From contig JAMWFC010000054.1 of the NCBI GenBank assembly GCA_027475525.1, positions 1,170,468 through 1,234,467 of the forward strand: DNA of 64,000 nucleotides, read 5' to 3'. Of this stretch, positions 1 to 13,015 are shown one piece after another (the first letter of the stretch is position 1; each line of letters begins with the position of its first letter). Source of the stretch: Macrolepiota albuminosa (Eukaryota > Basidiomycota > Agaricomycetes > Agaricales > Agaricaceae). The notes under the pieces are model-generated. The model worked only from the letters and a program-made list of their open reading frames with translations. It was not told the origin of the DNA and did not search any database. Both the position numbers and the translations under genes were made by a program.

Positions 1-1690
1 GCTGCATGGGGAATACAACGGGTTAGAAAGCGGAAAACGCAACAAGGAGGGTCTGGAGTTGAGGGTAGCGGCGGTTTCAGTCTTTGAGGTGAACCCTCTC
101 TGCAAATGATTAATTCAAAGCCTTAGTGTTTGCATGCAGAACGTCGTCCAGAAGGATGAGATTCGGCGAGCTATCTTGCAAGCAATGCTAACTCCTGAAG
201 GTCCGTCCATCTAAGTCTGTGGTATATACCCATCATTCAATTTTTATGTCTAGGTTCATCCGGACCAGTCCCGATGACACCCCTTCTTCACGCTCTCGTT
301 GCTCCACCAAACACAACATCTGCACTGGATTTGGCTAGTGTAACATCCACCCACCTCGCAACCCTCGTCTTTTCGCACCTTGTTCGTTCTTCTTCACGAG
401 CGAAAGCTCTCGCACGCACTATCATGCCTTCTCCAGTGTCAAGTCTCCCGGATCCCAGCGCGGGCTCGTTCTTTGTGCCTGCGGACGGTACACCGCCGGC
501 CCCACCACCGCCATCCGAGGAAGAAGACGAGCCTCCACAATCTGTTTTGCACATTCTCAGCGAGAATCTATCGTTGTCTTTCCTGTCCCGGTCACGCGCG
601 AGCACCTCGGACTCCGAGTCGAGAGAGTGGGACAGACTTGTGATTGGGTACTTGTGTCTGCTTGCGCAATGGTTGTGGGAGGATCCTCAGTCGGTTCGTG
701 AGTTCCTAGATGCGGGCGGGTTTGGCACTGTACGTCGTTGTTTCTTACCCTCAAAGCTTATTCTCCTAACGCACTTGCCGCCCTTTTTCAGCTAGTAGAA
801 CCCATCAATCAAACCACAGAGACAGACACTATTATACCCGCCTTATGTGCCTTCCTCCTTGGAATCTGTTACGAATTCGATCGCGAGCCGGGAGAGATTA
901 CAAGGCAGGTGAAAGATTCACAAAACAATGTATTTCTGATTCTCATGGATAGAGATTTAGAGCAACTATATACCCTATAATGAATCGCCTTGGCGTTGAT
1001 ACCCTTGTTGGACGCATGGCCCGACTCCGCGAAGATGAGAGGTTTAAAGCCGTGGGACCTGATACCGTCGTTTTGCCATACCCGTATGGATCTTATCTTC
1101 AGCCGTCCTTGAGACCTGAAAGGGAAGATGAGGGAGAGATTTGGTTTGACTGGGCCTTTGTTGACTTTTGGAAGTCAACCTATTGTTCGTTGTTCTACTT
1201 CGCTTTTGTTGATGTGAACTATATTGCCTTATTCCTAGATACCATCCAGCGCGGATTATCAACTGAGCCGGACCAGCTGTCATCGTCGGCGTCAGGTGTG
1301 TCGTTTCTATATCGAAACAATAATTAGAGTTTATCATTCGCGGCAATTGTAGGGCAAAATGCCGAATCAGCGATACTTGTCGCATCCCTACGTGACATGA
1401 TTCGCTCGCAGTCACAGGAGATTGAGGCTCTGCAGCATAAAGTCAAGGAGCTTATAACGGCGAAAGATGAAGAGATTGCGGTAGTTAATGCGCAAGTGAA
1501 ATCTCTATCATTGGAACTCCGGCAAGCGGAAGAAAAGCAGAAGGATACCGAGAAAGAACAAGAGGATTTGTTGGTGTTGTTGGATGAGATGACGAGTAAA
1601 CGAAAGAGGGACAAAGCTAAGCTGAAGGAACTTGGGCAGGAGGTGTCGGAGGATGAAGCGGAGGACGATTGCCACGACGACGACGTATAA
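1..1690 (+). CDS. USO1: USO1/p115-type vesicle tethering protein, 3' part of gene
   Basis: The gene enters from beyond the left edge. I read exons 1-88, 140-200, 254-729, 792-904, 961-1184, 1239-1295 and 1353-1690, ending in TAA. The spliced product carries the late part of the armadillo-like p115 head, including the conserved strings LGICYEFDREPGEIT and LGVDTLVGRMARLRED. A short heptad-rich coiled coil of about 90 residues (exon 7, rich in E, K, Q, L) follows, then an acidic tail (EDEAEDDCHDDDV). In the known family the head and coiled coil tether COPII or Golgi vesicles and the acidic tail binds Golgi partners. The coiled coil is far shorter than in budding yeast Uso1. The intron at 905-960 must use a GC donor to keep the frame. 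Family call is firm; exact splice sites are by eye. Confidence 0.88.
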
Positions 1691-2173
1691 TTGTGTATAG
1701 TCTTTGAACACCGGCATTGCATCTGGGCTGTGTGTCGTCAAGGTTTGTTGTTTAATGTGGCTGGAAAACAAATATGACAAATGGCATCAAACTGGTAGGA
1801 TGATTGCTTTGTTACCTCTGGCTGATATGCGGCGCCATCTTCAAGGTCTCTGCCTATCGCAGCTCTTCACCGCTCTTGTTTCATACCTGATATGTTAAGA
1901 TTGAAGTTGGTATGATACTGGGTTTGTTCCAGTATCATGATTTGATTTCACTTACTCGTTGAACCTGCCACATGTGGGTAGTTGGATACGAACAAGCCCT
2001 TATTATGACCTTGGCATGCCACGTTCTGCTTGATTTCTAGTGTCTGGTTCTATTGTTCCCTGCACAATGTTCCAGTTCATTCTTGTCTCTTTGCTTGACA
2101 TGAATGCTGCGGCATGATTTTCCTCTGCTTAAAGAGCACCACCACGTAACGATACCGCATACTTCCCGACCTC

Positions 2174-3837
2174 ATGGATTATCACAATACCCCCATCGTT
2201 GATCCTCCAAAATACGCTTCAGCAGTTCCTATTTTCCTGCAAATGGAGTTCAAGCCAGTTTTCCAGATGACTAGGAACTATTGGTTGGCCCTTGCTACTA
2301 GAACGAAAGATGGAGCAGGAACGCCGTTGAGGACACCAGTCACGTACCTCATAATCTGCCCATACCCACTACACCAAATAATCGCGGATCCTCTGCCCAC
2401 GATCACTTTGAATCCAGAGTCCTCCGTAGGTTCTGTTGTGGCCTTTCACTTTTTGGAGACACATAGCAATCTATTTCTTCTCGCCAGAGTAAGGTACGTA
2501 CCTTATACTTCGACTCTTGCACCCATATATTCATGTTCATTTGATAGACAACGGTCATCAGGCCAGCTGGGTCTCTGTTTGGAATTCCGCAATCTTCGAC
2601 AAGAAAGGAGAGAGTTTATCGAGCTTTTTGCCCTGACTCACTGGAGTGCGCCTATAGACGAGGGCGCAGTGAGGATCACAGGGAACATGCACTTTGCAGC
2701 CGTCTTGGCTCATCACCCTCGTAGAGATCGTCCGACATTTCTGAGCATTATCAGTCTGCGTGACCGACGGCTGCTCAATGTAAGTGCATTTTCCTGCTTT
2801 TTCTCGTTTCGACCGAGTTGGCAAATTATATAGGGTTTCTCTACTAATCCTCGCCACCTGTCATCTTTCACATTTCTAGGAGGAAATGATCCGTGTTTCC
2901 TAACCTCAAACCCGGAAGAGTTCTGTCTGGACGTTTGGGTCATCACGCAGGATGGGCAACTCGTCAAAAGAACAACTCTGGGACTCCCTCCTCTTGCTCA
3001 TGGCGCAGTCTGCACGATCCTCGATTGTCGTCCTCTTGATAGCACAGACCCCGGTATCTACGAGGGTGACCCTTCCATCATCGTTGACTGCACCCTTTCA
3101 TACCGGGAGCAGCCAAGTGCCAGGTTTTCTCTGTTAATCAAGCTCAAATATCTCACTGAAGTCTACCGATATGCGCTCAGTTCTCAGGTGCATCGTACTT
3201 GTGCATGGGTCGAATGGGGCGTTCAAAACGCTTGGATATATGATGCTGCACACGACATCCTCCAGAACTTGAACAGCGGTCACACATTCACTACTCAAAC
3301 TCCTCCTATTCCAGAACCTCCACCCGCGCCACCCAGGACTGAAAGGGCATCCAATGGTAATATTGTGACTATACATAAATGGAAGCCTCCTCCCCCTGGT
3401 GTTGTCGTCTCTTTATGGGACCTTCGCAGACTCTTGGTACCCATGCCTAAATTACTTCAGTTAGTTTCAACGGTCCCGCTCGGTAATCTCTTCCGTAGCG
3501 CCATATATGCAACTCACATCGAACATCCCCCGACGTATCGAGTGAGGCTAGCATCTAGAGCCTACCCAATAAGTTATGAAGGTTTGGTTGGGGAAATCGA
3601 TGTAAGTACACCATTCTCTTTGCTGACTTCGACTCAATGAAATGAGTGACTTAGCCACAAATCTGGGCTCTCCATTTCCTCTTCACGCGGGGTTTCCCTG
3701 ACTATGCCAAGAATACTCAGTTGAGCCAATGGGATATTGAAGGGCTTAGGGCACAGCAACTTCAACGTAATGGTAACCCCAGTCTACCTCCTTTCCATGA
3801 CGGCTCTATCCGGCCGAGTCGCTTTGGAAGACACTAG
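2174..3837 (+). CDS. Hypothetical protein, four exons, family not recognised
   Basis: Starting at ATG 2174, exons 2174-2493, 2548-2779, 2834-3601 and 3655-3837 join in frame to a TAG stop; the introns are 54, 54 and 53 bp with GT-AG ends. The product is about 500 residues, soluble, with no signal peptide or membrane segment. It has a proline-rich stretch near residue 250 (PIPEPPPAPP). The pattern of short beta-like segments resembles the C-terminal part of F-box-associated proteins common in Agaricomycetes, but no F-box is visible at the chosen N terminus, so an upstream exon may be missing. No function is assigned. It lies 480 bp downstream of USO1 on the same strand. Confidence 0.6.
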
Positions 3838-4262
3838 TAAAAAGTCGTACCTCGTCCTACAATGATGAATTGAACATCTATCTCCACATCTTGCGAGCAC
3901 AGCTTGGGCTACCTTAATACACTAATGGAATCCGAAACACACTAATTATTCTATCTACCATGATGGACCTACAGTTAAGCATTAGCTAGTCGTATGGATA
4001 TTAACCTGTAAACGTGACATTTTTTTCCGTCTGGTGTCGTGAGGCTCACACGTGACTGAATATGATACGCGCTCGACATTTGCGTTGTTCTTCAGAAGTG
4101 ATTCCGTTCCCTGCCGACTGTGCCCAAGAAAAGAAAGAAAATACAAAAATTCAATTGCTCGTTGCACTTGCTTATATGTGCCTCCGTGTGACAGGTAACG
4201 ATGGCGAATAAAGTCCATCACAACCATCACTATGTGCCTTTCTTCTGCCTTCCTATCTCTAA
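3838..4262. other. Intergenic region without recognisable gene
   Basis: This stretch separates the hypothetical gene from the DUF6535-ankyrin gene. It presumably holds the terminator of the first and the promoter of the second, but I see no distinctive motif, repeat or RNA gene. Minus-strand ORFs here are short and unsupported. Confidence 0.5.
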
Positions 4263-6405
4263 ATGCCAGACCTCTTACAGACACCGGGCCTCACAACCTT
4301 TGGCACTGCCTCTGGTATTGTTGCCGTTCTCATGTAGTGAGAACAGCCTATCCTGACAAAGTTTAAATTCCCAGGTGGTCGTAATTACGATTACACCACA
4401 ATATACGGCCCTGACAAACCAGGAGAAGAAGCGAAGGAAAATGCACGCGTGTGGAATGTCTACCTTGATGAAGCAGAGAACTATGATGCGGACATGATTC
4501 AAGGCTTTCGAAATATCATCGACGGGTTACTAGTTTTTGTGAGTTGTTGCAGGTTGAATATTCCTGTATTGTATCTTCTGAATTCAGAAGTAGGCGGCCT
4601 TATTCTCGGCAATCGTGACGACATTTGTTGCTCAAACATCTCAGGCGCTTCAGCCAGATAACGTACAGATTATTGCGTCACTTCTCTTCGAAAACAATCA
4701 ACTACTGAGAGCTGCTGGAAATAGGACCAGCATAAGCGCCGTTCCCGCTGCAGAGCTAGGTCTTGGAAGTCAAACGTTTACCTCAATCGATGTATGGGTC
4801 AACGGATTATTTTTCACTAGTTTGACGCTGTCTTTGTCAACTGCCCTTTTGACCGTTTTGGCTAAACAATGGATTCAAGTTTGTACACTCATCTCCATCT
4901 ATGTCACAGCGATTCAATGCACTCAACAGGCTTACACTACAATTGTTCCTGGTGGGGCCAAAACTCGTGCTTTGATTCGCCATTTTCGTTTTCAAGGGCT
5001 CATAAAATGGAAACTTGGCGACATCGTCGAGAGTCTTCCTCTGGTTCTCCACAGTTCGGTCGCTATTTTCCTTATTGGCCTTGCTCTATACGTTTCCCAA
5101 TTGTCGTCTCCGATATGTGGAGTTGTTTCTGCCATTACTGCCCTCACATTCCTCTTTTACACTGGGACCTCCTTGCTCCCGGCTTTTGACATTACTTGTC
5201 CCTACCGCGTCCCCTTCATGTTCTCTCTAGCTCAAATCCTGTTGATCGGCTTCCGCACGGCAAGATACGCCTTCTTGATCCTTCGGTATCCGAGTCGATT
5301 CAACGGCTTAAGATATGTTGTCGCTCGTAGATGGCGGGAGATGTCAAAAAGCTCTTTGAAAGTGTCAGAAAATCACGAAGTGTTTGCTGAAGATGGTACT
5401 GTGTTCGGTGTCCCTAATCACCTCGCTTGCGATTCGTTAGGTTGGGCATTCAATCACTCATCGAACCACACAGTCAAAGAAGTTGTCATCAAAGGCACTT
5501 GTGGCTTGTTGGATGAATGGTCCTCCAAAATCCAAGTCACCTCCTACCTTTCTAAAGTTTTGATCTCGAGCTCGACACAAAACAACCTACTTCTTTCCAC
5601 GCTTCTATATTCCTTGTCTCAGTTGCCTCATATGTACTCAACGCTTACCACGGAAGAAGAGGTGGGACAGAGCACATACGGTAGACTTGTTGAAAATCTC
5701 TTCAAGATCTTTCTACAATCCTTGTTGAACGAAAACAGTGCTGATTCGGAAGTTTGGCGAGACCAGATAGAAAGCGCATTAATAGAGGCTTACGGAGAGG
5801 CAGTCAGGAGAAGGTATCGTGCTCTATCCAGACGACTCATCGATTGGGGCCTTCCTTTTGTCCAATCTGCACGAGGACGCCCGATATTGTTTTCTTGTGC
5901 TCAAAAAGGAGATGCAGGGGACATTCGCGATTTAGTAGATCGAGGGATGGACTTGACCCAACGTGATCGCCCCGGTGGTTGGACTGCTCTGCATTATGCG
6001 AGTGTCTCTGGCAATCTGGATGCAGTCGTTGCCCTATTGAAACAAGAGCCTAATTTGATATCTGATGAAGCAAATCATCGTACAGCACTTGATCTTGCAA
6101 TCACCTTGGACAAACCTGATGTGGTGGAATATCTTCTAGATCATGGTGCCAATCCGCCTTCCGAAGCACTCCACGCTGCAACGCAGTCAGCGCTCAGCCG
6201 CCCAGACAGATGTCCGCTGATTGTGAAAGTTTTTCTGGACCGCGGATGGGATAGAGCAGCTAAAGATGCACATGGGAGGACACCTATTGATATCGCGCGC
6301 AGCGAGGATTGCTACGCAATTGCTGAGTACTTGGAAAATTATCGGACCGTCAGCCTTGCTCCATTCTCACATGCATCTTTGAAACCCAATGGACCGGAGA
6401 CGTAA
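4263..6405 (+). CDS. DUF6535 domain membrane protein with C-terminal ankyrin repeats (copy 1)
   Basis: Exons 4263-4314, 4375-4538, 4594-4878 and 4930-6405 give 658 residues. Residues about 20-190 are the DUF6535 region, recognised by ENARVWNVYLDEAE and FVAQTSQALQPDN. Hydrophobic segments suit four to five membrane spans near residues 65-90, 143-167, 205-228 and 230-255. From about residue 485 there are several ankyrin repeats (GWTALHYASVSGNLDAV, HRTALDLAITLDKPDVVEYL, GRTPIDIARS). The start was chosen because it gives a 52-nt first exon joined in phase, and the paralogue at 10896-13015 has the same arrangement. Function of the family is unknown; ankyrins suggest a cytosolic protein-binding face. 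Confidence 0.85.
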
Positions 6406-6675
6406 GCTTTTAATCGTCTCGTCCGAAAATGAAGTGATTGTTCGTCCCGAACGGGTACGGGGCATCCTATCAGTCATGATTTTACCTTGTAGTCTTTGCT
6501 ACTACCCTATCACCAGCGATTCTGCGCCATAAATATATTATTATTAAATAACAAAATATCAACGAGGTGAATGGATGACATTGGGGTGAATATGATCATG
6601 AATAATACACTACGTGGATGGAGAGACAACTCGAAACAGAGATACTGATGGAGTGAGTAGATTGGTTATTCATTT

Positions 6676-8878
6676 CTAGATGCTAATGCTAGCTGTACAA
6701 GGAGAATACAACAAAAAGGATTCGAACAACAAGTAAGATGACGATGTGTCGGGATTACGATCTGCTGAAAGACAACCATTCACGTCCTGCTTGATAATCG
6801 CTGTAAAAAAGGTCTGCATGCACAAGGTATCAAGTTTAAATCGGCTTGGTATTAACATGGCCAACGTACCGATTGGCGATATGAAGTTGTGCACTAGATG
6901 ATGCACATTTGAAGTGTACGGATTGAGTTCCGCCATGTTTGATGTTGCGATCTGGTCATTGATACCTGCTTCGACATCATGACCTTTCTTCCTGTTCGGC
7001 TTCAATGGTAGGAGGCTTGCAGGAGTTCCTTGCTCATCCGGCAAAGACTTATCCGTCGATCCTGTATGGTCGGGCTCATCCAAGACACGAACAGCTGATG
7101 AATCAATGTAGCGGGCATTATCGTCCTTCCCGAGCTGGAAGTTGTTACTGGGCGAAGAAGGGACGAACAACTTGGAGTCGAGCACTGGAGTTCCATAGTT
7201 GAACATGGGCCTCGAGTGTTGTGTTGCGTTTGTCAATGTGAGTTCATTACGTGACCCGTACCAGCTGGCCCTGTACATGTCACTGTTTCTGGATTTGCTG
7301 CGTTTGCGTCCATCACGAGCTACGATTTCGCCTTCGATAGAGCGAGGGAAAAAAATCTTTGATGTGCGGCAGTAACTATACGATTCTATGGAAAGGTCGG
7401 GATAACATACCACGAGAGTTATTGTTGAAGAAATGGCGCAACCAAATCCTGATAGCATCACAAGAAAATCTAGACGTTGATTGAAATCAGTGTTATGCTA
7501 AGAGGATCTATGATCTGCCGCCCACCTGTCCAAAACATGTTTTCGTTGATATGATGATGTGGTCGTATACCATCAACACCAAGAATCAATATGGGGATGG
7601 TAAACAGGAAGCGGAAGAAAACACGAATGATCTGTTGTGAAACGTTGGATCAATGTTTCATGTTCACTGCTTCACCACGAGCGGCATACATTCATTTCTG
7701 AGGACTTGGTCAGGCGCACAATTGTATTCTTGTCGACGTTTTCTCTACGCTGAGCAAAGTGTCAATATCAAATCGATCTGATAACGTCAAGGTGGATACC
7801 AAGTTATGAAGAAAGCTTGGAAACAAAAACCTTGATAAATTCAATGCAAAATGCTCATCAGTCTTCTGATGATCACCGGAAGAATATATACAAAACTCAC
7901 AAAATGGGGGTGAAGCAAATTGTCAGCGATAAGCTACCCATGCCTCCTGCCAAAAATGTATATGCTTCAGACTGCGCCATATGCTTCCATCAGCGTGGGT
8001 CCATAATATGACACATGTCAACGACTAACTTTGAGTGGATCGGAACGAGTGAGAACGGTGATGATGGGCATGTACATCATGGCGAGGAGTGACCCGGCGA
8101 CCCATGTCTTGAAGTAGAGACTCTGAAACCAATTTTGCTGTGCTCTGGAGCTTGCGTTGAGAAGGAATAGCCAAAAGCACAGTTCTAAGGGAGGCAAATG
8201 AAGTATTGGATGACAATGTATAGATATCATTGATCGCTCATACCTTCCAAATGAGTGACCCTGTGGACATCGCCATGAAAATTTTGACATGCGTCAAAAA
8301 CAAATATCTACTTACATCTCCAAGCTCCATCCGATGGAGAGACATAGCATCAAGGGGAAGTTGAAATTTCGAGTAAGAGGGCTCCACAAGTCGATGGGTC
8401 TGGGAATAACTGAATGTAATGCATGAAATAGGCCGCTTGTGTAAATGAAAGATTGCCTTACTTCCTTGGGGAGGAAAGTCGAGAAAGCCTTCATGGTACT
8501 TGATGGCAGAAAGACCGATTGAGTACGACGCTGTTAACGGAACTGATAATAGATATGAATACTAGCAATGACGGGATAGAGTCAGTATTTTTTTTAAACC
8601 TAAACAATTGCTGGCTGCACCGTCATAACCCTTTTAAATGTTCCAATGGATTGATTCCATCTATGACACCAAATGTTCCTGAGAGATACATCACCACTGT
8701 AGTCCTACTTACCTGAGGCACTTGAATTTATCAAATGACCACAAATGAAAGATAAGGAACATCTCCACCTATGAAGGCTCCTCTTCAGCTTACGAAGATG
8801 CACTACGAGAGATCAGACACGTACCAACGTCGAAAGAATCGCCCATACCAGGAGACTTGCAGGAGAGAGATGAGACAT
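6676..8878 (-). CDS. Polytopic membrane protein, 13 exons, fungal family of unknown function
   Basis: Reading leftward from ATG at 8878, I join exons 8825-8878, 8713-8762, 8621-8660, 8462-8561, 8316-8409, 8244-8260, 8030-8184, 7901-7971, 7800-7830, 7690-7749, 7526-7631, 7411-7469 and 6676-7356. They total 1518 nt, exactly 506 codons including the stop. The product has about seven hydrophobic segments in residues 1-280 (for example SLLVWAILSTL, LTICFTPILFLF, FFRFLFTIPILILGV) followed by a polar tail of about 220 residues. Exon 6 is only 17 nt. The layout resembles a widespread basidiomycete seven-span family without known role; receptor-like function would be a guess. It lies between two DUF6535-ankyrin paralogues. 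The final exon could contain a further intron near its 3' end. Confidence 0.72.
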
Positions 8879-10895
8879 GGCGAGGGAAGACCGGACAGAA
8901 AACCTTGGGGAGGAAGGACGAGGTTCGAATCAGCAAGAAGCTGAAGCCTACAAAGGAGACCAGATATATCTGCAAGAAGACATATTACACCATATATATG
9001 ACACAGCTATTCCACGAAGAGAATCAAACATTTGATGCATAGCGGGGCGGTACATCAATTGCAGAGACAGATATCCTATTGATCAGTCACGTACATCTCT
9101 GTTGAATCACCTCGCTGTCAAGTTAGTAAGCTTCTAATTAGACACTTGATCATCAACACGGCAACAGCCTAATTAGCCAGGCATATTACAGACAACAGCA
9201 ATTGGGAATTACAACGGTGACCAATAGCAGCGTACTATACAAGGCGGGTCGTGTGTAACGTCATAGCTAGTAATCTAGAGCGGTAGAACCATTCAAGAAG
9301 GTGTTTGCCATCTGTGCACGTAGACCTAAACAACAACCCTATACCACTTGAGTGCAGCCTTGACATCAAGGGCGATACGAAAGGCGTCAACGAGTTTCAT
9401 ATCATTCGCACTGTCCATATCCTCCTGGGTCTTGTTGCTCGCAAGAACAAAACATCATTCGAAACGCCTCCGGCAGTTCAAGGTAGGATCGTGCACTGTA
9501 GCGAATCGGCGATGGTCTTGTGACAAATGAGAAGGTATGTTAAAGATAGCCAATTGTTGTCTTGATCTCGTGTAACATTTGGGTGAATCAGTCCACTTCT
9601 CGAAGTCCGAGAGGGTAATTTGATGAGAGGTAATTCGTCAGCACTACTGAAGGAGTCATTAACGATGGCGCTCCTTCAGTCAGGAGAAATAACTAGTGAG
9701 CCTTCGAGATAGATACGTTGGGATTCAGCGTCAAACAGTCGGTGCACAATCCTGGGATGACTCAACCTTACACCAAATAGCAATAAATACCCCACGTTTC
9801 CGAGGGCTACGAAGTATGTAGAACGAAGTTCTCTCCTTTCTTTCATCCTGGCATCATTCCCACCATTTCTGTGGCTGCAGTTGGCGTTACGAGGTGTCAT
9901 GAGCGACTTTTAGTCTGCAGTGGGGTGATTACGTCAGGCTTGATCTCGCCGAGCATTTGGCTTCGCGGTGGTTGTCGTTTGAGTCCAGTTCGGCTTTCCA
10001 TGCACATTGCTTACAGTTTTTAGTATTATATCATATTTCCTCAACATCCATTTCCAAAAAATATCCTTACTCTCTTTTCTTTTTGAATACATCCTTCAGC
10101 CCCGTTGCCCCGTTCCCGACCCAAATCGCCTCTGATGTACCCCAACAGTTCCCCAAGTACCCGCATCCCGTACCCGGCCCTCGGCCATTACCCTATACAC
10201 TGTCCCTAACACTCACACTTCAGTCTGCGCTTTCTGACGCTCTCCACCTCCTTCCTCACGACCTTCGCCTTCTCTGAATACACGCTCACGCTTTCGTGCA
10301 CGCTCACTGGCACGAGCGTACTGAACAGCTCGGGACCAGTCGTGCGCTGCACATCTGGCGCACCTTATACCTCTTGCATTGGACATCGGATGCGCAAGGA
10401 CGAGCCCGTCGATCTTGGGAAGCGACTCCGATGCGGGAACAAGGGCGTGGTAGATTGTCGTCGCGGGAGAGGTTAAGGATCGAACGAACAATTCACGTCC
10501 TCATGAAATCTGACCCTCTGGGATCTCGGACTCGAGACAGATTTATGCACCCAGTACGTGTTGTACCTTTCTGCGAATGCCAGAGTTAATTATTCGGTTA
10601 TCTAAGCTTCATTCAAATGCACATTTTTATAGTATGTATTTCCCAGTTTTACTCTCGATCCACGTCTCTCGTCGCCCTTTTGTAGTTGCATTGCTAACGT
10701 CTCCGTCTCTTCATCATCTCTACAAGTCTGTCTCCTCTCTTCGGACGGTTCTTCCTGCTCCTTGGTTCTCTTTGGCGTACCGGGGAATTGGTATAATAAA
10801 TATTTCCACTATCGTTGTACCTGTATCGTCTATTTCGGCATAAAGATCGCATATATGCATATTTCGAACCGAGTTCCATGGTTGGAATGCAGAGA
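8879..10895. other. About 2 kb without a supportable gene
   Basis: The short ORFs here match nothing I recognise. The part at 9957-10560 is more G+C-rich and carries an Arg/Glu-rich minus-strand ORF (10213-10491) and an overlapping plus-strand ORF; neither has family hallmarks. The stretch could include the promoter of the minus-strand membrane-protein gene and a decayed gene. I see no tRNA or repeat. Confidence 0.4.
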
Positions 10896-13015
10896 TTATG
10901 GTGTCTCTTCATTCACAGTGTGAGATGTCATCCCATATGGGGCGAGCCGGACAGTCTGGTAATGTTCCAAGTACTCGACAAGTGTGTCGCTGCCTCTGCT
11001 GCGCGCAATGTCAAGCAGTGTCTTGCCTTGAGCATCCTTGACCGTCCTATCCCATCCGCGGTCAAGCAAAAGCGTCACTTTTTCCGGGTGTCCGAAATGT
11101 ACCAATTCATCGTGGAGTTCATCGTGATTTGATAATTGGGCACAATGATCCAAAAGTACCCCAGCAATATTAAAGTTTTCCAGACTAATGGCAGTGTCAA
11201 GTGCTGTAAATCCGAAGTGTGATCGCGCAGATATCAGAGCTGCCTCTCGTTCAACAAGGGCATTGACCACATCCAGATTGCCTGCCTCGGCTGCCCAATG
11301 CAAAGCGGTCATCTCAAGGGAATCACGACACGTAAGGTCTATTCCTCGATGCACCAATTCAAGAAAGTCTTCTGCATCACCCACACGTACACATGAATGC
11401 AAGTAATCCGTGCTACAATCACTAGATTGAAATAGGTTGGGACCGCCCAAATCCAGAAGCCACCGATATAGGACACGATGCCTGTCTCTGAATGCCAGCG
11501 CATAAGCTCTAGACAGTGCAGTCCTTATCTGGTCTTGCCAATCCTTGAAGCCAGCAGTAGTTTCGTCTAGCAGAGTCTTAAGATCAAAGGTCGTCATAAA
11601 TGTTTTAATCAGTCGGCTATGTTTGTTATTTCCAATCTCGTCCTCCATGGAAGATGCCGAATACGTATCTGGCAATCTCGATAAAGAATAATTGATTGCA
11701 GAGAGAAGATGACTATTTCCTGAGCTTGGGTTAAGGTATATACCCAGAGGAAGGTCGTAATACCGTTTTATAAGTGAAGACCATTCATCAAGCAAGCCAC
11801 AAGTCCCCTCAATGACAATTTCTTGGACAAAGCGGTTAGATGAGTGGTTGAAGACCCAGTCCAAGGAGTTGTGAGCGAGAATATCATTATACCGAACTGC
11901 ATTGTGCTCTGCTGTTTTCAGAGGCTGCCTTCCCATCCATCGTAGTCGCCACAGCCACGGTGGTATTCGAGATCTGGGATTGAAGTTTTTACGGAGCTTA
12001 TACCAAAGACGCAAGCAGCCCCATCTTGTTGTACGAAGAGTGAAGGATAGAAGCTGGGCTAGAGGAAACATGATAGGGATGCGATAGGGACAGGCTATAT
12101 AAAATGCTGGGAACACTAAGGATACGAGGTAGAAGAGAAATGTGATAGCAGTGAGCCCAGCAACGATTCCACATATTGGACGTGATAATTGCGAGACATA
12201 GAGGGCTAGTCCGACGAGGAAAACAGCGACTGAGCAATGTAGGATTAATGGGAGACTCTCAATGATTTCGCCGAGTTTCCATTTCACAAGTCCCTCAAAG
12301 CGGAATTGACGGATGAAGGCGCGGGTTTTGGCATCACCAGAAACTGTCGCGGTATAAGCCTGTTCACTGGTGTTAGACGACATAGAAGACAGCAAAAGAA
12401 TAACAGACTTGGATCCATTGTTTAGCTAGAACAGACAGCAGGGCAGTCGATAACGAGAGAGCAAGACTGGTAAAAAAGAGTCCATTCACCCATGCATCTT
12501 TGGAGGTGTGCGTCCGGCTTTCGGGACCTAGAGACGCTGCAGGCACAGCATTGATGTTCGATCCATTTCCGACGGCTCTCAATAATTGGTTGGTTTCGAC
12601 GAGGAGAGACACCATAATCTGTGCGTTGTCTGGTTGGAGCACTTGAGATGTTTGAGCGACAAACGTAGTTACGACTGCTGAGAAGAGTGCCGCCTGTCTT
12701 GGAATTAGGAAAAACATCTAGGAATATACGTCCATCAAAACTCACAAAAACAAGGAGACTTTCAAGGATGCTCTGAAAGCTTTCAATCATGTCCGCATCA
12801 TGACTCTCTGCTTCATCAAGATAGACATTCCACACGCGCGCATTCTCTTTTGCTTCTTCTCCAAGTTTGTCAGGACTGTACATCTGTGTGTAATCGTATT
12901 TACGACCACCTTGGGAGCTATAGGGTGAATGCATATCATTTCACAACAAATGCACGACAGTACCCAAGTTATGGATGCCCAAGGTCCTAAGGCGCGATGC
13001 ATGCAAGTATGCCAT
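10896..13015 (-). CDS. DUF6535 domain membrane protein with C-terminal ankyrin repeats (copy 2)
   Basis: Exons on the minus strand are 12964-13015, 12746-12909, 12409-12693 and 10896-12359, coding for 654 residues. The first three exons are 52, 164 and 285 nt, exactly the lengths in copy 1. The DUF6535 region (ENARVWNVYLDEAESHDADM) and membrane spans (PLILHCSVAVFLVGLALYVSQ) precede ankyrin repeats near residues 480-630 (EMTALHWAAEAGNLDVVNAL, HFGFTALDTAISLENFNIAG). The two copies are clearly paralogues but well diverged, so the duplication is not recent. The reading frame is intact, which argues for an expressed gene. The role is unknown. Confidence 0.85.

Noticed and set aside
10213..10491. 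Arg/Glu-rich minus-strand ORF as a gene
   Set aside because: Low-complexity translation, no conserved motif, and an overlapping ORF of similar length on the other strand.
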